This document shows, piece after piece, positions 22,945 to 35,429 of a DNA stretch of 64,000 bases. The first letter of the stretch is position 1. Each line of letters opens with the position of its first letter. A model generated the notes under the pieces. It searched no databases and was not told the DNA's origin. It was given only the letters and a program-made list of their open reading frames with translations. The translations under genes and the position numbers were made by a program. Source of the DNA: Oxytricha trifallax (Eukaryota > Ciliophora > Spirotrichea > Sporadotrichida > Oxytrichidae); NCBI GenBank assembly GCA_000711775.1, contig ARYC01000410.1:62001-126000 (forward strand), given 5' to 3'.

Positions 22945-25900
22945 TTAAAACTTGAGTCTAAATTGGTGTTGCTTGAAATTGAGCTTTAAATGATTTACTT
23001 TTAGTTTATTAGCAGGTACTATCTCTACTTCTTGATATTATGAATATTTTACTTATTGATATTACTATTGTTATAAGGTTGTTGCTATTACTGATTTAAC
23101 TTGCCAATACTTTAAGAGTTATTAATTTGGTTTAAGCTTCTTTTTAATAATTTAGTAGAAGCTTGGTTTGTATTATTGTTGCTAGAGTAGAGATTTGGCT
23201 ACTATTTTAAGGTGTTTTGTTAGTTTCTATTTTCAAAGGGATTGTAAACTTCAACATTTGATAAATCGATAGATTCATTGTGTGATATGGACCTATTATG
23301 CAAATGTGGCAATTTCACACTACTCATAGAAATTGAAACGGAGTGATGTCTTTCATTCAAAGAATTGCCATGATTAACACTATTATTTAACTAGCTTTGT
23401 CCCAAGCTGTTACTAATTTATTCTTTCATTTTTCGACTTTGGATTGGACTTTGAGATTGTTTGGCATAAACATTTGCTATTCTTTCTATGCTATCAACGT
23501 AATTTGAAGATTTCTTTTACTTGTGATTTATAGCCAGACCATTATGAAATAGCGTGGATTTTATAGAGTTATTACTTTACTTGATCTACTCTTTTATTTA
23601 GATTCGTTACAAGGAAAGATCATCGTCTTTTGAGTCAATAGTTGCTGATTGACAAGGCATAATGTTTAGCTTTTAAAATTTACTAAGATGTGAGAAGGTA
23701 AACCTGAATGTCGAATGTTTATATCGTGATGTCTAGACTGTCTTTTATCTAAGTTTGAAGTATTCATAGTTTTTATTGAACCTTTGTTGAACTACTTGAT
23801 ACTATAAATGTCTTGAAGTTTATCCTGAGATACTTTGTAATTATCACTTTACTAGCCTTTATAGTTTCTCTCTTATTTGTGATCCAAAAATATTCCACTA
23901 TCAGTAGATTTATCTCTCTAAAGCCTTTTCAGCGATTTATCTCTTTGAATAAGTTACAAATTTCTGTTTTAAGTTATAAGAGAATGCTGTTAAATTCAAG
24001 TCTTAATTGCATAACTATTTTGGGAGGTTTCATCTGTAGTACTATAAATCGATTGTGTACTTATGTTTCAAAGTCATTTATATACTCAGGAGAACTTACT
24101 ATTTTTACTTTTCTTTATAAGGACTTTTGTTATGAGCATTTAGGTTTACAGTACTTTAAGCTATGATTTCCTTGTTGTTATATAAACCATCCTCGATTAC
24201 CATGCTATTCTTGTTTCCACTAAGCTATTTTTGTTTGATATTTTTAGTTTCAAATTAATTAGGGGATAAGCTATTAATTCTTTTTGACCCACTATTTGAA
24301 TTTCTGTCCAAACTTTGAATGCTCCTTTTTTCTTAATAGTCAGCTGCTTAACTCAATACATCAAGTCATTTCTGCTTACAATTTTGATTTTACTCGCATT
24401 TTTAGTCAATCCATGAATATTAGACTCATCATAGGATGACCTCTTATTAACAAAAGACTTTTACACTTCAAGATTTGGCAGCTTAATATTGATCTATTAT
24501 TCATTAATACTAGCATTTTTAATTGATGGCATTCCATTGATACTTTAATAGTGATTGCTATTATTATTATTATGATTCAAGCTACGATTCATGGTTTTGA
24601 ATACATTAGACCTTTTCAAAGTGTTTCCATAGTTTGCCATGGGTAGTCTGTTACTAAGGTACATTATATTCTTAGGTATTCTAATAGTTTTGAGTAACTC
24701 GTTTTTTATATCTTGCTTTTCTTAATCTGCCAACTCTGGAAAAAGTTCAGTAAATCGTTTTTAAAATGAAGGAATTTGGGTTAATTGTAAGCATGTTGGT
24801 CTTTGAGTAGGATTCACTTGTAACAATGTTCTTACTATGTTTTATAAATCTGTGGAGTAATGTTTTGGCAATTTTGGTATTTATCCTCTTACTACTTTCT
24901 TATAAAGCCCATTAATGTTATTTGCTTAAAATGGTGGCTTTAATGCAATTATCTCATGCAGTACACATCCTAATGACCAAATATCACTTTTAATATCATT
25001 AGGTTCGTCTTTCCAAACTTCAGGGCTTGCATAGTATGGTGTACCAGTTTAAGTATAATTTAAACCTTTCTGATCAGCAACTTTTGAAACATTCATATCT
25101 CCTAGCTTCACAGTGAAATCTTTATTCTAAAACACATTTGCAAATTTCAAGTCTCTGTTCATCACATTTAAATCACGGATTGCCGTCAAAACCATTACTC
25201 CCTGAATGAATATCTTCCATATTTCGTGCTCTTGAAAAAATGTGCAATCTTACTAATGATCTGCAATCTTTTGAAATAATTCACCGTTGTCAGCATATTC
25301 CATCATTATAATGAAATTAATTAATAACTTAAAATTATCGATAAATAGTGGCTAAATTTTATTGTAACTAACCATAATAATTGAGTGTTTGGCTCAATAA
25401 AAGCTTCTTTAAATGTGATGACATTGGCATGATTTATTGATGTAAGGATCCTGACTTCATTCATCGCATTTCCCATTTTATTTGTAATAAATGTACATTA
25501 AAATTAATTTATCTAACATAAAAAACATGACAGTTAATATTTGGGTTTTATAACTCTGTATTTCTAATTATGTCGATTTACCTATTTGTTTCGTATTTTA
25601 TCAATAATTTATTGAATCATGATGTTGGTTAATATTGATATATCTGAAAACCTATGGTATATCTGAAGGTCTATAATATATAATTTACTTATTTAAATTA
25701 GAAAATGCAGAAATACTATTTTTTGAAATAAACTGCTTATAAATGCATTGGTTTTCATCATAATTAACAGCATCTAGCCATACTTTCCGTGTTCTCTATC
25801 TTTTGATTTCCTGTCACTAGAATCTGTTGTTTAATAACATCGTTTTTAATGATTACTGTAGTTATATAATTTAATTTAATACTCAATAAGGGCATCATTA

Positions 25901-26120
25901 ATTTATTGTTCATCTTATAATATTTGGTTTTCTTTTTATTTCTTCTTTATTTTATAAATATTATATAACTAATTTATTTAACTAATTTATACCTTATCAA
26001 TATATTTGGTTAGCAAATTCCATGAAGATTAAGTACTCTGATTAAAACCACTGTATGCTTACTCTTCTTGGAGGCAGATTGTAATATTACAATGTCATCA
26101 TTTCGGATACTTAATCTCAT
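22945..26120 (-). CDS. NIMA-related protein kinase, likely pseudokinase, germline copy
   Basis: Ser/Thr kinase-like gene of the NEK type. Probable start is ATG 26120. The N-lobe block ends with [12 protein letters not shown] (26018-26120), where the usual beta-3 Lys is not evident and the glycine-rich loop is absent. After an IES (25474-26021) follow [33 protein letters not shown], the catalytic loop as NRDLKFANV (His of HRD is Asn), LGDMNVSK in place of DFG, and [11 protein letters not shown] with [14 protein letters not shown] long Asn/Ser/Gln-rich tail continues to about 22945. Another break, about 60 bp and possibly an intron or IES, lies near 25320-25375, and the tail has at least one frame change. 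NEKs act in cilia and mitosis; the unusual motifs argue for weak or no catalysis. Confidence 0.7.
25474..26021 (-). other. Internally eliminated sequence with GGAA pointer
   Basis: A ~548 bp AT-rich, non-coding segment splits the kinase between LNLHG and NAMNEVRIL. The same 4-bp word (GGAA on the minus strand) lies at both borders: 26018-26021 and 25470-25473. Removing one copy plus the spacer joins the frame exactly ([14 protein letters not shown], matching NEK kinases). Short direct repeats at segment borders are the pointers used in spirotrich DNA rearrangement. GT...AG borders do not explain it as well. Confidence 0.6.
25482..25612 (+). repeat. IES-like repeat, copy 2
   Basis: Inverted partner of 22838-22943, with shared blocks TAATAAATGTACATTAAAAT, GGGTTTTATAACTCTG and AATTATGTCGATTTACCTAT. 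It sits inside the proposed IES, next to its pointer. Homology extends a little further on this side, giving about 110-125 bp. Confidence 0.6.
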
Positions 26121-26169
26121 CTCGTATTCGTTGTACCACAATTCAAACTGAGTTTGAATTGACTTATTT

Positions 26170-29100
26170 TATTTTCATTATCTAGAGAGGATTATCGCTC
26201 AGATAATTAATCAAGTTAGTTAGATTCATTATATAATGTACGTCATAGCAAACCTCACTTTCTTCATAAAGTTTTACTCAGAATTAAGTAAACCAACTCT
26301 AATATTCATCGATTTTGAGAATTTGAGCTTCAATTTAGGACAGAAAGTCTCAAGTTTAGCATCTGACTTCTCTTTATTGAATAAATTTGCCCAGGTTTAA
26401 ATAATTGTTAGCTTGAGTGGATATTTTGGTATTAGTGAGCTTGTAATTATACAAAGATAAAATTGAATTGCTTGAAGAATTAATACATCATATTAAAACA
26501 ACTATCCATTTATCTAAATTCATTTCAATTATTAATTAAAACACCGATAAAAGGAATATCTCATAATTTCACAAACTGTTTTGAGATTTAGATATGCTAA
26601 ATTATTATATCAATAATATAATTAAACAAATTAATTAAACAAACCCCAAAAATTATGTAAGCATCTTAACATTAAAATGAATTTCAGTTTTATTTCCATG
26701 ATTTCTTAATTTTTAATTCAAAAAGTAAATATTGATATAATAATTAACTAATTGATGGTTTAAGAATTACTAGCAAGTATATTCTTGCATAGCATAATGC
26801 ATTGTTAACAATCTTGATGTCAAATCATATTTGAGGAGTCTAAAATTAAGCACAAATTAAGTCAGAAAATTAAATTATTAAACAACAAAAATGATAAAGA
26901 ATATTCAAACTTTTAATCTTCAAATGAACAGAGTGGTTAAATACATAAAATAATTGTGATGTTGAAAATGCATAGATGCAAATTTCAAAAGTTCATTTAA
27001 AATAGCGTATAATTTGGGATTATAGGGAAAAAACAATGCAAAGTTTAGGGCAACAATTAGAAAGAATGTTCATTACATAATGAATATATAAAAGTTTGTC
27101 TCCGAGTGAAAGTAACTCAACAAGTGGAAATATGAGTTTATAACAATTCAAATAAATTACTTAAGCTTTCAAAGTAAAGAAAAGTGTTCATGGTAATTTT
27201 AAAGTATGTAGAAAATATTAGCTAAAAATGAATTAATATTATTTACAATTACTATTATATTTAATCATGAATTTGTTATGATTTTAGAGTAACTGTAAGA
27301 AATGACAATTTAATTAATGACCAATTATGAACTATTAAAGCAGTATCAATTAGTTTCAATGTCTTGGTATCTAAAGGGCTACTTATTTGGTGGAGTCCAA
27401 GTGAATTGTATTTTAAAAAAAAAACCCTAAATACATATGCTTTGTAGCTTTTCACACTTGGATATGTTGTCTGACGTCCTATATTGAAATTGTTGAAATT
27501 GGTATATTTGAAACTTGGGGATGGCTTGGAATAGTAAATAAGTTAAAAAAAAATACCAAAAATAGGGTATATTTGCCAAAATTAAGAAATATTGATAAAT
27601 CTTTTTAAAACCTAGATATATAAATTATTAAAACTATGAACATCTGCATATAAGTGGCCTGGGAAATTAGGTATGTGGCTATTATTGCACAAAAGAAAAA
27701 AATATTATCTGTCCTTGAAGATCCACACAAAAAGAGTTACCAATTCTTAATACATTTCAAGGAATAATCAAGTTAAGCTAAATTTTACAATATTAATAAT
27801 GATTTGTAGCGAGTTCATACTTCCCATAACTTCATGGACTTCCTATCTCTAGTGTCTTCATCTGTGTTTCTGATGCTCCCTACCATTCATTTAGTCTTAG
27901 TACGCCACTTTCTGATATTGTTTTAATTATTATTTTTCATGCAATATGAATATAATATCTTTAAGAAGTAATTATAAGTATTAAGAGGACTCATAACAAT
28001 AGTTGGTACTTTGTTGACGGACTTGATCACTTATTAAGATTTTATAAGAACCATAATCTTTGAAAAATTATGCAGTTCTGATTAGTTCTGGATCCTATTA
28101 TCTCGTATACTGTTCATCTGGTAATTTTCTTGTATCAAAAATTTGAAATTTGAGTCTAAATTTATATTTTATGTAACTTTCACAATTTTATGTGCTGATT
28201 GGGTGACGTCCTTCATGACTTAAACAAAATTGACAATATAATGGGTTATGGGAAAAATTTTCTATCTGTTACTAGGGATAAGCCATTGCAAAATTGTGGC
28301 TTTCATTTCGATTATTTTTTCTCTTAAAGATTATAAATATATTTTCTTTGCATTTATGGTCTACATTCAATTTTCACACATAAATTTATGTATATTACTT
28401 GTAGGCCTGAGAAAGATTAAAGGCAGAGGTAAATAAATATCATTAATTAATCATATAGTTTAATTGATGACAATAGAAAAGAACGAAAATAGACTCATCC
28501 GAATAAAGTGAAAATATTTATAATTAAATTTGATTAATCACGTGCAAAATGTCTCTACAAATTTTATATATTATAAGTACATTATTTATATCTATATGTG
28601 AATTGATTATCATTTATATTAATCTGGGCATTAACTTTGTTTATTATTGTCAAATATTTTAATTAAATTAATTTATTTTCATGATTTTAGTCCAGATTCG
28701 TCGTATTATTTCAAGTTATATTTATTATTTCCACTTTATGAAACTAAAATTAAATAAAAAGTTTGCTATAAATTTCTAAATCATTGTTCAATTATAGATA
28801 AATTATTTTGAAATTATTTAATAATATAAGTTTAAGATATTTTATTTATGTTTTAATTCACTCTTTAAAAAGCTATATCAATTCTAAGTGGTGTTGTTAT
28901 GTTTATAAATTAGTTCATATATCCTTGTTGGGCAGTAAACATTTTATCAAAGCTTGTTTTACAAGATTATTGTGGTTTTATCAATAAATCTTATAGCTGT
29001 ATATTGATGTTCTGACCGCAAAATTTGTTTTCAATAACTTATTTGCCATAATTGTGGAGCATTTATGATAACATTAAAATTACTAAGTGGCATAAGTAGT

Positions 29101-30129
29101 CATTATTTTCCCTCATTTATAATAAATTCCTTGTCATTTAAATCATTTTATCATATATTTAATTTCTTTGATCGTATTGATAAAGTTATCATTATAGTAA
29201 AAAACATAATTTGTGTTTTAATATGTTTGGCTAAAATTATTCTATTATGATAAATAGCCAAAATAATATAGTTAAAAGAACTTTAGTTCATTAAGGTCTT
29301 AGATTTAAATAATTATTTCCAGATTAAAGCAAATGCCTGTTTTGATATAATTCTTCTATTTCTATGCATTATTTATTAAAAGTTACTCTTATTGCCAAAT
29401 CATCCGAAATAGCAACTAACTAATCATTTCAAATATATTTGTAAACGCTGCAGTAAAAAGTATGGAAACTATATTTTAATTTTAAAGTTTATTTTAATAT
29501 TAAAAAAAGGTAAAATATTGTTATAGGAAAGTATTTGTATTTAGAATATATAATAAAAATATAAATGATTCAAATAAATAAAAGTAATAATTTCTAAATT
29601 CATAAATACTAACTTATAAATCTACCACTATAAGTAACATTTCTAAAAATAAAAATCTAATTTGATATACTAAATATTAAATTTAATCAAAAGAATAAAT
29701 TAAACATTAAATATTAAAATTAATATATTCCTCTAAAAATAATTTGCTTAAATAAAGTTCTTCTTATGATTCTTAAAAGCAATTCAAATTTTAACTAATA
29801 ATGATGTCTTATTGAATGGGAAAAAAAAAATAGCTGCTCACTTATAACTAATTTAATTTTTTAAAAAGAAAAAAGCATAATCTATATATCTCAGACTACA
29901 TGTAACACCTATTTGACTTGAAAACTTCATGAAACCTTGATAATTGGGGTTTTGGAGCATTATTTGATAAGAAATGATAAAACCCCTGAAAAAAAGGAAT
30001 TTGACTGTATTAAGAGAAATAAAATTGATGAGAAATTCACTAATTAAAAACCCCATGTTTCATTTAAAAATTAGAATTTAAGAAATATTAATTAACAAAT
30101 TTTTTCGATTCTATTTAAAGCACTATTAA
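26170..30129. other. 4 kb AT-rich region without a supported gene
   Basis: Open frames here are hydrophobic or low-complexity shadows. A small minus-strand block near 27800-27925 could be coding but is broken by TGA, and 26170-26400 has fragments that might belong upstream of the kinase gene. No RNA gene or repeat array was recognised. Confidence 0.3.
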
Positions 30130-31545
30130 TCAAATAAAAATTACATTTTTAGGAGTGATGCTTTCCATATTTTACTTTTAAACTCTGAGCCTGGCTTTCT
30201 TTTATTCTGGCTTCTTTCTAGTTATGGCTTCGTCTCCTATAGTGACCAGTTTTCTCTTAGATTGTATTCTCTCCCAAAGATTTCAAGATATTTACCGTTA
30301 GGGCAGAGTTGCTCAATGATTTAATAGAGTTGTTCGGGCTTTCTAGAGGATTCGGAAACCTTCTCTACAATAATATTTGGGGCTTTATGAGTTTTAGATA
30401 TTTTTGACAGTTCAGCAAATGAGCCCTTTTTTCTAGTGACTTTGCAGAACTCAGTGAAATGCCATAAATTAAAGCCGATATTATCTCTCGAAAGATTTTC
30501 TTTGCTAATCTTGATCCATGTTATTATCTCGATCCTTTAGTTGCCAATTCTGTCAAAGTATTCGAGGGCTACCTCAAGCTTTTTATTGGTAATCTATAAA
30601 AACAAATATCCATTGTTCTACTATTTATTAATCGGTATCTTGCCCATGAATTCTGAGTCTGTTAAAGTTTTATAATTCAGATTTATTGCTGGCTACCCCA
30701 AGGTGCATCAATTACTACTACATCGAATAAATTTTCAATCAATCCTTTCTTGCTGTCCGCTATAACTTAGTTCCAAAGCTTTCCATCCAAAATTGAACCT
30801 TTGTAAGAAATTGAATCCCCTTTATTCTGCCTCATTCCCCAATCGAAAAATTTTAATGAATGTCGTTTCTTTATGCCATTTCTAAGATTTTGAACTATTT
30901 ACTTGATTGATCTTCTTGTCATAGTTTAGTGCTATTACAAGTATTATTTATCAATATTCAATATTTAATTAAATTGATTTTTTATAGAAAATCATTTTTA
31001 CTTGACTAGTTTTTCTGAAAGTTTATGATTCTCTGTTCATTTAGATTAATTGTTTCTGAAAAATATTCAAGAACTAATTGCTCTAATTTCTAGTATTTTT
31101 CAAATATCTCATCTCTCTCAAGCTGAAGGTCTTCAATTTTTTATTACATTTATTAGTTCTATTGATCCTTCTCCATAGTCAGTTGTTCAATTATTTTATT
31201 GCAAAATTTTGCTCTGAATACTATTTCCTCCTCATCGAATTTATTTTCGTGATTTAATTTTGCTGAATCTACACTTGATATTTTTTAGTCATTGTTTTAC
31301 TATTCAATTTAAAGTGGCATATTTTGTCATTATCCTGACTCTACACTCTACTCATTTTGTTTTGAGGTGATCATTAATGTCATCTGAATTGTGAATTTTC
31401 TCCATACACTACTTATACCACTTTTTGAAGTCACCGTAATTGCTAAATTCAAATTCCAAATCTAAAATTTCTTAATCAGAGAGGCTAAAGTTATCCTATA
31501 ACCGTTTCCAGAATCTTTAAAGACTTATAAATTTAAACTTATTTT
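30130..31545 (-). CDS. MT-A70 family adenine methyltransferase-like protein
   Basis: The MT-A70 family contains N6-adenine methyltransferases; in ciliates some members methylate DNA. In the C-terminal half the minus strand reads IKKRHSLKFFDWGMRQNKGD, then LFDVVVIDAPWGQ (DAPW at 30698-30709, where active members have DPPW), then NLWHFTEFCKVTRKKG, RKPEQLYQIIEQLCPNGKYL and LEIFGREYNLRENW. The last two match the family's C-terminal signature. The N-terminal half is charged and coiled-coil-like (IEDLQLERDEIFEKYQKLEQ) with an aromatic N-terminal block (KWYKQCMEKIH). The frame ends at TGA 30130-30132. Breaks occur near 30950-31010 (70-80 bp, AT-rich, intron or IES) and near 31340, consistent with a germline copy. 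Catalytic competence is uncertain because of DAPW. Confidence 0.72.
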
Positions 31546-31599
31546 GCTGATGCCTCTTTCTTTTACGCAATTACAGCTATTTTGTTATATATTTTTAAT

Positions 31600-32239
31600 T
31601 TGATTTTTCTGATTTAGAAATTCTATTCAAGACGATTTATCCATCCAATTTTCTTGTTATTTATCAACTATAAACTTAACTATTTAAGTTTAAGTCACTT
31701 GATCCAAGATTCAAACCTGACCTTTTTTGTTTTTATGAAATTGGTAAGTGGATTGTAGATAGATTCTGATTATACGAATTAGATCCTGAGCTAGAAGGAA
31801 TATATTGATTACTATTAGTCCATTAATTAGGAAAGGTTTAAATGTGAGATTTATAGTTTTAGTAAATCTCTGATTGCTGAATGAAAGGATATAAATTATT
31901 AATAGTTATGATTTATCATAATTTTAATTTTAGAAAAATAATATTATAAATATAACTTGCATTTGAAATTTGTATCTTCAAATATTTCAATACTAAATTA
32001 AATATTCAAGTATGATAGCATTTATAATATTTTACTTAAGAAGTTTTGTTGTTATCTATATTATTATTAAAATAAGAATGATATTTATTTACTGTAAAAT
32101 CTACTGAGGGAAAGAATATAAATTATAGAAAAAACATGCTTGATAATTGAAAAATTTAGTCTGCCGATAGAATCGAGGTAATTTTATAAAATTAATATTT
32201 TTATGTAAATTTATTTATCCTTAAACTTATTGATTATAG
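31600..32239. other. AT-rich spacer
   Basis: Upstream flank of the MT-A70-like gene and of the divergent gene at 32240. Both could have promoters here, but no motif is recognised. Confidence 0.3.
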
Positions 32240-33340
32240 GGATCCTTTATGATCAACAAATTAATAAAGCAAAGCATCAAGAATCATTTTAGTTGCGAAA
32301 TATTTTGATTATCTCTTAGGACTTTAGATACTAGAATTTGGAGAGACTCAAAGATCAAGCTAATAAATTTGTAAGTAAAACCTTTCTATCCAAGCATCTG
32401 CTTGTGGTACTTTTGTAATGCGTAGGGTATAGTAACTCTTTTTTTTGTTAATTTTTTAGAAAAATCAATTTCCAAATAGCATGAATTATTCAAGTTGAAA
32501 GGACAAACACTAAGCCCATAGACAATAATCTCATAACTATACTATCGATTGAATGGAAATAAATCAGGGAACACTGTAATTATTAATGCACTCACTTTAG
32601 TTAATCACTAAATTATAAGTTTATATTTTTCATTACTAATGAGTTATAGGAGTAGTTGGAAGAAATCAAAAAATACTCTCATCCCTGAACATCGGAAATT
32701 TTGCTCTTCAAATAAACTATATTAAGGGAAGAGTTATGAGAAATTCATTGTCGGGAAAAGTTACAAAGTGGCTTGGACAATTCAAGTTATTCAAACACTC
32801 ATTAAATATACTTATAAAATCCGAGTTTCAGGTTCTGTAATCATAAAATATGCAATGACTTTAATTGTCAAAATTAAAGTGATCAACAGAAGAATTTCAA
32901 AATTTCAAGAGCTTATCAATTAATACAATCCAAAGACTGAGAATGAATTTTAATACCCTGATATTCTGCAATAAACTCATAAGTATATCTCCCGGTAATT
33001 TATCTTTTAGAGAAAATTATCAAGTTATAATGAGGTAGCTTTGGTATTTTAAGAGTGGCTTTATATTGATTGTTATGCTTTCTATTTTAATACTTTTGTA
33101 AAATTCCATTCAATTTTCCTTCGAAATAAAAAAACAGTTAGACACATTTAGTTAGATTCACCAACTTACAAAATTCATTAATAGATCCAATAAAAGACAA
33201 TCCTAAATAATTTATCTCATTATAACTCGAATCTAGTCGAGAGTTTATTTTTTAAGTTTTCCCGGGCACATCATTAGAAACCAATAATTAATTAACCAAT
33301 TGTGAATGCTCGCGTCCATTAATTGGAGGAAATTATATGA
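32240..33340 (+). CDS. Unknown host-like gene, 3' part, with introns
   Basis: The plus strand reads NILIISQDFRYQNLERLKDQ, then a GTAAGT...TTTTTTAG segment (about 32371-32459) that fits an intron. Next comes LFKLKGQTLSPQTIISQLYY, another short AT-rich gap near 32600-32645, then KSYEKFIVGKSYKVAWTIQV and a long Gln/Asn/Ile-rich stretch to TGA 33338-33340. No family is recognised. Its AT-rich codon use resembles host islands rather than the neighbouring transposon genes, but it could also be the outer gene of element A. Confidence 0.4.
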
Positions 33341-33689
33341 TGTTTGCAAAATAGCCTCTCTTAAGGTTTTTAATCGAGTTAAATCTTTGAAAAAATAAAG
33401 GAATTAAAATAATTTCTATAAGATTAATTTTTGAAAATAATCAGTTAATGGCTGAAGTTCAAGTATAAAAAGTTATCCTATTTTGTCTATTAACCCTGTA
33501 GACTTCTTAAGCACAATAAAAGCGTCTTATGGGTTGAAGATTAAGAAACGATATAGACTTTTATAGTGCTTTATAAAAGGACTTTGTTATCCAATAATAG
33601 TCTAAATTGGTGAAATGAGAAGCCAACCCAGCCATTAGAAAAACTTCTCTATTTAATAAAAAAAATGTTAGAGCATGATGAATTTTACT

Positions 33690-35150
33690 TTTTGTCCTCT
33701 TTGTTAAATTTAGAAGCTTATTTATGACTCTCTATAAAAGAGAAATGTCTTTCTATTGGAGCCTAATTGAATTAATAAGGCCCAAGGAAAGCTATTGGTA
33801 TTTGAAGCAACACAAGCTAAGCGCGCAGATATTTCGACAGATGATAGGCAGCATTGTCAAGCATTAAAACTGTTTTCGATCTCCAATCTGGATCGTTTGA
33901 TTAAAGTTTTTCTATCAGTAATAGAATGAAGTAACACACTGTAAAACTGTTATTACGTCCCTAATTAAGGGTGAAGTAGAGTTCGCCGGAGCTGCTTGCT
34001 CCTGCAATTATACTAACTTGCTTTATTCTCACAATATTAGAACTGTATGTAGCACTTGAATCCTCAGAATGCCCAGCCTTTTCGAGGAATTTTTATCCAT
34101 TAAATGCTGCTCTCGTCTATATTTATTATGTTGACATTCTTCTTCATCAGATTTATGATATTAAGTGCTGCAAATTATCTTTAGTTCAAGGATCTTTAGC
34201 AATTAGTTCTCTTGAAACATTATAAACTTTTTAATAGGAGAGCCCAATTTTTTGAACAACAATTTTGCTTAGATAGCTAAGAGAAATCTTTATTCCAAAC
34301 TTTTGGTTTAGATAATTCGATAGCTACGACAATTTTTTAACTTCTCGATTGCTTGCAAGAATGTCAATTATATGGAATCGTAAAGTGATTCAGGAACTCG
34401 AGGTTGCTTAGCCTGGTTGCAATTAGTTGAGTGACTTTAATTTGCTCTGTACTTTTTCAATGTCTCAACAATTAAATACTTTGTCACTCTCAGTCATCCT
34501 TAAATTTATCTGTACATGCAAGACTCTATGTAATATAGCTGAATTATTTGGCTTTACATGTCTTTTTTAACAGATTGAAATTTAAGAGTTCGAAATTTTT
34601 AAGCACTTGCCAAAGAATCCTATTGACTGGATATTTAAAGCTCTTCTATCATCTCCTCAAGAATTTTAGTTTTCTCTCTATTTACTCCTTGTTAAGCATT
34701 CAGAAAAGATTTTATTTAGCTAGCTAGCTCATTTTCCTCACACTTAACTCCCTTTTACTCTAATGTGATCTGATGATGAAGACTACAGCAGGCATTTATA
34801 GCATCATACAGGGTTTTACGAATTAGAGATCCTAAGAAAAAGTCTTAATCCCTTGTTAATTCCTGCTGATTCGTCGGGTCGTATCTCAAGACGCTGTAAT
34901 CCAAGATTCTTTGAAACTACGATGCCTTATTCTCAATTACTTCGAAATCCTGGGTTGTCCATTACTTAACTAAAACTTGTGAAGGCTCAGTATGTTTGTT
35001 CATGAGGAGATTTGTTGAGACTGAGCTGAAGTTTAAGGCTGAAGGTTGATCAGCAATCGAGCTACTCTAATCTTCTCCATTTTCTGAATCAGAATTGCTA
35101 TGCTCTTCTTTGCCTATCTTCTAGAAGAATCTAAACAAAGTAGGCTATTG
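33690..35150 (-). CDS. DD34E transposase of element A
   Basis: IS630/Tc1-superfamily transposase. With TAA/TAG=Gln the N-terminal half is open for about 190 codons (contains WTTQDFEVIENKASQFQRIL). The catalytic core shows VNIINIDESS near 34105-34135, VLMLDNAAYH near 33841-33866 and GPYQFNQAPIER near 33745-33785. Exactly 34 residues lie between the second Asp and the Glu. The GPYQFxxAPxE motif is almost the same as in element B's transposase (GPYQFDLAPVE), so the two belong to one family, unlike the TBE enzyme (YSPQFNGIE). At least one frame break lies between the first and second Asp. It is divergent from the PQ gene. Confidence 0.75.
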
Positions 35151-35429
35151 TTAGTTTATTCTAATTGAGTTTTCCATGTCTATGCTAAAGTTATTTTGAA
35201 TCTAAGGAAGAGGATTTTTCTTTACAGTAATGATATTTTTGAAAAAAGTATTTGGGTTTTCCCTATTTAATAATTCTAAATATATTAAATATAATTAATA
35301 AATATAAAATTAAGAAAGCTAGGATCCTAAATTCAAAACATCTCAAAAGTGCAAGCAATAAGAATGCAAAATCAACTCGCAACAGTCAACGTCCATTAAG
35401 TACAAGAAAAGATTGGGAGCAAGAAAGAG

